From Peribacillus alkalitolerans (GTDB lineage: Bacteria; Bacillota; Bacilli; Bacillales; DSM-1321): a DNA stretch of 64,000 nucleotides. This document shows, piece by piece, positions 59,365 to 64,000 of this stretch (its first letter is position 1; each line of letters starts with the position of its first letter). Location of the stretch: NCBI RefSeq assembly GCF_010882125.1, contig NZ_JAAGVZ010000009.1, forward strand, positions 116,767-180,766, in the 5' to 3' direction. A model generated the notes under the pieces. The model did no database searches, was not told the origin of the DNA, and saw nothing but the letters and a program-made list of their open reading frames with translations. Both the position numbers and the translations under genes were made by a program.

Positions 59365-60318
59365 TTATTGTACTGATTGTGGATTTTTAACTTTTGGAAG
59401 TATTTTATTTAATGGAACATTTCGCTCACGTTTCCATGTTGTTTCGTCTTCAGGATTGTAGTTTTCAAGGAAAGTAATTACCTCTTTTGTTATAGGTGTA
59501 GGAGTAGAAGCTCCAGCTGTTACTGCAACAGTTTCAACTCCTTGTAGCCACTCAAGTTGGATTTCAGAAACATCTGCCACACGATACGACTTCGTTCCTG
59601 CAATATCTTCGGAAACCTGAGCAAGTCTGTTGGAGTTATTGCTCATAGGATCTCCTACAACAATAAGTAAATCTGCTTCGCCAGCTTGTTCAGCTACCGC
59701 CTCTTGACGGACTTGGGTAGCTAGGCAAATTTCTTTATGAACTTCCGTGTGAGGATATTTTTCCTTCACTTTATCAATGATATGGGAGACATCCCATTGA
59801 CTCATTGTAGTTTGGTTAGTCACTATCAATTTCTCAGCTTGGATTGTAAGGGATTCCACATCTTCTGCTTTTTCTACCAAATGGACGATATCCGGTGCAA
59901 CTCCAACTGCCCCTTCAGGTTCAGGATGTCCTTTTTTTCCAATGTAAATCACATGATATCCTTCTTTTTGCTTTTGACGAATGAGGTCATGTGTCGCAGT
60001 GACATCGGGACATGTAGCATCAATTGCAACTAACCCTTTTTCCTTTGCCAGCTCTCGAACTTCTGGAGAGACCCCATGAGCAGTAAATATGACAGTTCCA
60101 CCATTTACCTTTTCCAGAATTTCTTTTCTGTTAGATCCATCTAATGTAATGATGCCTTCATCTTCGAATGCATCTGTCACATGTTTATTATGAACAATCA
60201 TCCCAAGGATGTAGATGGGACGAGGTAGTGTTTTATCCAATGCGGCGTTCCTTGCAATCACCATTGCATCGACAACGCCGTAGCAATAACCGCGAGGAGC
60301 AATTTTTAATACTTTCAT
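59365..60318 (-). CDS. ispH: 4-hydroxy-3-methylbut-2-enyl diphosphate reductase
   Basis: The last enzyme of the MEP isoprenoid pathway. The 317-residue iron-sulphur enzyme has three cluster cysteines: Cys12 in GYCYGV, one in DATCPDV and one in ICLATQ. AGGAGG precedes the ATG on the minus strand. The B. subtilis name is yqfP. Confidence 0.96.
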   Translation of the reverse strand: MKVLKIAPRGYCYGVVDAMVIARNAALDKTLPRPIYILGMIVHNKHVTDAFEDEGIITLDGSNRKEILEKVNGGTVIFTAHGVSPEVRELAKEKGLVAIDATCPDVTATHDLIRQKQKEGYHVIYIGKKGHPEPEGAVGVAPDIVHLVEKAEDVESLTIQAEKLIVTNQTTMSQWDVSHIIDKVKEKYPHTEVHKEICLATQVRQEAVAEQAGEADLLIVVGDPMSNNSNRLAQVSEDIAGTKSYRVADVSEIQLEWLQGVETVAVTAGASTPTPITKEVITFLENYNPEDETTWKRERNVPLNKILPKVKNPQSVQ

Positions 60319-60425
60319 TTATATCCTCCTTAGTAAAGCAGAGCAACTCAAACTCATATTCTACTTAACATTATATAAAACCATCTAAGATATTACAAAG
60401 ATTGGTTTACTTTACTAAGGAATTA

Positions 60426-61178
60426 TTATACGAACAGCTTTGGCATCGATTCTCCTGGCCGGACGTTTCGTTTTTGTGCTGATATCGTTTTTTTAGGAAT
60501 AGCTGCTTTAGGATTACCACTCCGAGCATCTGTGGGTACGATTTCTTCATGAGTCTTTTCAGAAACATTCGTAATTATAGTTTCCTTACTATTTTTCGAT
60601 TCATCAGTGACAGAATCATTATTACTTGAATCTTTTAAACCTTGATAGATTTTCCACATCGCTGGTATGTTCTTAACCAGTGGTCCGTATTGTGACACTA
60701 CGGGACCTATCGTTTCCACGGCTTGAAGAACTTTTTGTGTGTTAGTTAACATGGTTGTAAGTGAACCAGGGTTTGTTAGACTTTGCAAAATACCTGCGCC
60801 GGCAGTAGCAGTTCCTGCACTGCGAGTGGCTTCACTAGTTGCCGCAGTTGGTATGGAAAAAAGGTTAGGAGGCATTTGGGCAACAGCTTTTTGCTTGTTT
60901 TTACCTAATAATCGAGACAATAATCCCCCTTGTTTGCCCCCACGTTTTTTTTTACCAAATCCTTGATTGGGCTGCATATTTTGAAACCCTTGATTATGGG
61001 GAGGAAAAGGATTTTGTTGTACCATTTGATGATTTAAGTTCTGAAATGGCATCGGTTGTTGATAGGAATGAAAATGATGTTGCTGCTGCTGCATCATCAT
61101 TTGAGGCATTCTATGCTGCCCAACTACCTGTTGCATTCGAAATCGCCTTGCAGGGCCATTTTGGAAACCCAATTGCAT
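60426..61178 (-). CDS. yqfQ: YqfQ/VrrA-like protein
   Basis: A 250-residue protein with a low-complexity N-terminal third rich in Gln, His, Met, Asn and Pro (about 1-75), a basic GKKKRGGKQGG patch, a conserved helical core (about 125-190, LTNTQKVLQAVETIGPVVSQYGP) and a disordered polar tail. It matches YqfQ; the B. anthracis relative VrrA carries a variable repeat in this region. AAAGGAGG precedes the ATG. Function unknown. Confidence 0.85.
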   Translation of the reverse strand: MQLGFQNGPARRFRMQQVVGQHRMPQMMMQQQQHHFHSYQQPMPFQNLNHQMVQQNPFPPHNQGFQNMQPNQGFGKKKRGGKQGGLLSRLLGKNKQKAVAQMPPNLFSIPTAATSEATRSAGTATAGAGILQSLTNPGSLTTMLTNTQKVLQAVETIGPVVSQYGPLVKNIPAMWKIYQGLKDSSNNDSVTDESKNSKETIITNVSEKTHEEIVPTDARSGNPKAAIPKKTISAQKRNVRPGESMPKLFV

Positions 61179-61462
61179 AATAATCCTCCTTTCTAGCTAT
61201 AACTCATGAATTCGCTTTATAATAGACTATGCTAAATAAATAAAAACGAGATAAAAACCTAAAATATATAAAGATAAAGTTTGAAGGATTAAATTTTCAA
61301 ATGAGTGCGAATATTTGGGGATTAAAGCTTTATTTCCCGATAATGTAGAAATATCGCATATTTGGTTGAGTTCGGGGGATAAAGAGGATAAGATAAGAAA
61401 AGTAGTTTCTGAGCGGACTTAACTCAATTTTTGTAAATATTATTTAAGAGGTGTAACATTTT

Positions 61463-62782
61463 ATGAAACAGAACCAATTCGAACGGTTTTCATTCCATCC
61501 ATATATTATAGAAGCCATCAATGATATTGGCTTTACAAAGCCAACTGATGTACAGGAGAGAGTTATTCCTGCTGCATTAAAAGGTACAAGCATTATTGGA
61601 CAATCCCAAACTGGTACAGGAAAAACACATTCATACTTATTGCCAATACTTCAAAATATTGACCCTACTAAGGATGAAGTCCAGGCAATCATTACGGCGC
61701 CGACACGTGAACTAGCCAATCAAATCTATAAAGAGGCACTTAAATTTGCTACTCATTTTCCAGAAGAATCACCATTAACGGTCCGCTGTTATATGGGGGG
61801 AACAGATAAGCAAAGGACAATTGATAAGTTAAAGAACCAACCTCAACTTGTCATTGGTACTCCTGGTCGAATAAAAGATTTAATGGAAGATACTGCATTA
61901 CAAGTGTTCACAGCGGGTACTTTGGTTATTGATGAAGCGGACTTGATGCTAGATATGGGCTTCATTGAGGATGTTGATAAAATCGCGGTTAGAATGAAAG
62001 AAAATCTTCAGATGCTAGTATTTTCCGCGACTATCCCAGAAAAATTAAAACCGTTCTTAAAAAAATACATGGAAAACCCAAAATATGTTCATGTAGATCC
62101 TAAACAGGTGACTGCTCAAAAAATTGAACATGTTTTAGTACCTTTACGTCATCGTAATAAAATTCAATTATTACATGATATGGTCATCCAATATAATCCT
62201 TACCTAGCGATTATTTTTACTAACACTAAGAAAATGGCTGACCAGGTTGCAGATGCATTGATGGCAAAAGGAATGAGGGTCGGTAGAATACACGGTAATT
62301 TATCTCCTCGTGATCGAAAGAAGATGATGAAGCAAATTACAAACCTAGAATTCCAATATATTGTAGCAACAGATTTAGCTGCAAGAGGAATTGATATTGA
62401 GGGTGTAAGCCATGTAATCAATTACGAGATTCCATCTGATTTGGACTTCTATGTACACAGAACTGGTCGTACGGCACGTGCTGGTTATTCCGGGATTGCC
62501 GCTACGATTTATGAACAGACGGATGAGGACGCATTGAACCGTTTAGAAAAAATGGGAATTGAATTCAAAAACCTAGATTTGCAAAACGGGGAATGGGTTG
62601 AAACAGATGACCGTAATAAACGAAAAAATCGTAAAAAACAAACAAACGAGATAGAAAAGAAAGCTAAGTCCATGGTACAAAAATCTTCTAAAGTAAAACC
62701 TGGATATAAAAAGAAACACCAAAGAGAAGTTGAAGAAATGAAGAAGAAACAACGTCGAATAGAGAAAAGAACGAATAAGTAG
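61463..62782 (+). CDS. cshB: DEAD-box RNA helicase CshB
   Basis: A 439-residue cold-shock RNA helicase. Motif I is SQTGTGKTH, motif II DEAD in [10 protein letters not shown], motif III SAT, and motif [12 protein letters not shown]. The C-terminal tail (about 385-439) is lysine-rich and would bind RNA. AGAGGTG precedes the ATG. The B. subtilis name is yqfR. nfo follows by 26 nt. Confidence 0.95.
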   Translation: MKQNQFERFSFHPYIIEAINDIGFTKPTDVQERVIPAALKGTSIIGQSQTGTGKTHSYLLPILQNIDPTKDEVQAIITAPTRELANQIYKEALKFATHFPEESPLTVRCYMGGTDKQRTIDKLKNQPQLVIGTPGRIKDLMEDTALQVFTAGTLVIDEADLMLDMGFIEDVDKIAVRMKENLQMLVFSATIPEKLKPFLKKYMENPKYVHVDPKQVTAQKIEHVLVPLRHRNKIQLLHDMVIQYNPYLAIIFTNTKKMADQVADALMAKGMRVGRIHGNLSPRDRKKMMKQITNLEFQYIVATDLAARGIDIEGVSHVINYEIPSDLDFYVHRTGRTARAGYSGIAATIYEQTDEDALNRLEKMGIEFKNLDLQNGEWVETDDRNKRKNRKKQTNEIEKKAKSMVQKSSKVKPGYKKKHQREVEEMKKKQRRIEKRTNK

Positions 62783-62808
62783 ACAGGCTTGTTAGAGGGG
62801 GAAAAAGG

Positions 62809-63702
62809 ATGCTTAAGATTGGATCTCACGTTTCGATGAGTGGAAAAAAGATGCTTTTAGCTGCTAGTGAGGAAGCTGTATCATATGGTGCTAATACTTT
62901 CATGATTTATACAGGTGCCCCTCAAAACACAAGAAGGAAAAAAATTGAGGATTTGAATATAGAGGCTGGACGTCTTCATATGGAACAACACGGGATAGAT
63001 GAGATAATAGTCCATGCTCCATACATCATCAATATTGGAAATTCTCAAAATCCAGATACATTTGAGTTGGGCGTGAACTTTCTTCGTATGGAAATTGAGA
63101 GGACAGCTGCTTTAGGGGCAAAACAAATTGTCCTGCACCCCGGTGCCCATGTTGGGGCTGGAACAGAAGCAGGGATCGCAAAAATCGTAGAGGGCTTAAA
63201 TGAAGTGCTGACAAGCGATCAAACGGTTCAAATCGCATTAGAAACAATGGCTGGCAAAGGGTCAGAGTGTGGCAAGTCATTTGAAGAAATTGCAATGATT
63301 ATGGATGGGGTCACGCTGAATGATAAGCTATCCGTTTGCTTTGATACTTGCCATATTCATGATGCTGGATACAATATTGTGGAAGATTTTGATGGGGTTC
63401 TTAATGAATTCGATAAGATTATTGGAATCGAACGTTTAAAGGTTCTTCATATTAACGATAGTAAGAACGCTGTAGGTATGAGGAAAGATCGTCATGAAAA
63501 CATCGGCTTCGGACATATTGGGTTTTCGGCATTGGATCATATCGTTCATCATCCACAGTTGCTACATGTTCCAAAAATCCTTGAGACTCCTTATGTAGGA
63601 GAAGACAAAAACGATAAAAAACCACCTTACAAACATGAAATTGAAATGCTGAAAAATCGAGCATTCAATGAAAACCTTCTCGATGTAATTAGAGCAGATT
63701 AA
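62809..63702 (+). CDS. nfo: Endonuclease IV
   Basis: A 297-residue apurinic/apyrimidinic endonuclease with a TIM barrel and trinuclear zinc site. Metal-ligand motifs are visible: [33 protein letters not shown] and HINDSKN, plus DRHENIG. In B. subtilis it protects spore DNA. GGGGGAAAAAGG precedes the ATG. Confidence 0.96.
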   Translation: MLKIGSHVSMSGKKMLLAASEEAVSYGANTFMIYTGAPQNTRRKKIEDLNIEAGRLHMEQHGIDEIIVHAPYIINIGNSQNPDTFELGVNFLRMEIERTAALGAKQIVLHPGAHVGAGTEAGIAKIVEGLNEVLTSDQTVQIALETMAGKGSECGKSFEEIAMIMDGVTLNDKLSVCFDTCHIHDAGYNIVEDFDGVLNEFDKIIGIERLKVLHINDSKNAVGMRKDRHENIGFGHIGFSALDHIVHHPQLLHVPKILETPYVGEDKNDKKPPYKHEIEMLKNRAFNENLLDVIRAD

Positions 63703-63711
63703 TATAAAATA

Positions 63712-63753
63712 CAGGAGACATCCATCAACCAAATGGGTGTCTCCTTATTTTTT
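63712..63753. terminator. nfo/yqfT bidirectional terminator
   Basis: AGGAGACATCCA and TGGGTGTCTCCT pair (one mismatch) between the convergent nfo and yqfT and end in a T-tract. Confidence 0.85.
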
Positions 63754-63763
63754 CACATGGTAA

Positions 63764-63994
63764 TTATGTGTTTGTCAGTTGTTTAAAAATACTTTCAACC
63801 TGCTTAGCGGTAGTCGGATTACAAATTTGGGCTATCTGTGCTAAAAGTTTGTTTCGTTCAGATTCGTTAAAGATATTTATGTTTTTCCCACGTAGCAATT
63901 GGACGATCTGATTGCCCTGTTGCCTGGAGATTTGAATACCATATTGTCCGCCTATACTAAGTAATTCATCGGTACTCATTCGATTTATTTTCAT
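63764..63994 (-). CDS. yqfT: YqfT family protein (DUF2624)
   Basis: A 76-residue helical protein, MKINRMSTDELLSIGGQYGI, that matches B. subtilis YqfT in sequence type and in position after nfo. The start lies 6 nt from the window edge, so the ribosome site cannot be checked. Function unknown. Confidence 0.85.
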   Translation of the reverse strand: MKINRMSTDELLSIGGQYGIQISRQQGNQIVQLLRGKNINIFNESERNKLLAQIAQICNPTTAKQVESIFKQLTNT

Positions 63995-64000
63995 GTTGAT

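Overview
The window is a low-GC chromosomal segment from an endospore-forming member of the Bacillaceae. The evidence is an intact sigK, plus gpr, spoIIP, yqfC, yqfD and sda, the comEA-EB-EC late competence operon, and a gene order that follows the yqe-yqf block of Bacillus subtilis almost gene for gene. It is not B. subtilis: sigK is uninterrupted by the skin element, cdd is missing between dgkA and era, pssA and psd are divergent, and several repeat families and small genes are local. I saw no tRNA, rRNA, insertion sequence, prophage or CRISPR array.

Layout. 1-1130: a tandem array of YrzI-family small protein genes (four complete copies and the tail of a fifth), two tiny ORFs and a perfect inverted repeat. 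1155-2228 (minus): a YjcZ-like small membrane protein and sigma-K. 2425-6045: an M3 oligopeptidase, a GC-rich palindromic repeat between duplicated terminators, and divergent pssA/psd for phosphatidylethanolamine synthesis. 6091-6513: sda on the minus strand with a cluster of DnaA boxes. 6760-11855: yqeG-yqeH-aroE-yhbY-nadD-yqeK-rsfS-yqeM. 11939-16476: comER, divergent from comEA-comEB-comEC. 16590-23769: yqzM, holA, rpsT, gpr-spoIIP-yqxA and lepA. 23843-33166: hemW, then CIRCE-controlled hrcA-grpE-dnaK-dnaJ with prmA-rsmE-mtaB. 33261-33701: an 11-copy 40-bp tandem repeat, followed by yqeW (minus). 34901-45560: rpsU-yqeY, nfeD (yqeZ)-floA-yqfB, yqfC-yqfD-phoH, and pgpH-ybeY-dgkA-era. 45967-50261: yqzL-recO and T-box-controlled glyQS. 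50693-55963: ccpN-ppsR, yqxD-dnaG-sigA. 56196-63994: an unrecognised membrane protein, cccA, trmK-yqfO, ispH (minus), yqfQ (minus), cshB-nfo and yqfT (minus).

The genes are mostly core: ribosome assembly and translation (yqeH, yhbY, rsfS, ybeY, era, lepA, rsmE, prmA, rpsT, rpsU, glyQS), replication and repair (holA, dnaG, recO, nfo), heat shock, competence, sporulation control and engulfment, membrane lipid recycling, and c-di-AMP breakdown. Several genes use TTG or GTG starts.

The most unusual material is non-coding or very small: the YrzI array; the 40-bp minisatellite; four dispersed GC-rich palindromic repeats, two of which carry the same roughly 60-bp nested insert; a terminator before yqfC that contains the yqfC Shine-Dalgarno in its stem and a sigma-E-like -10 in its loop; and an unassigned hairpin cluster between yqzM and holA. 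I found no multi-gene accessory system such as defence, biosynthesis or secretion.
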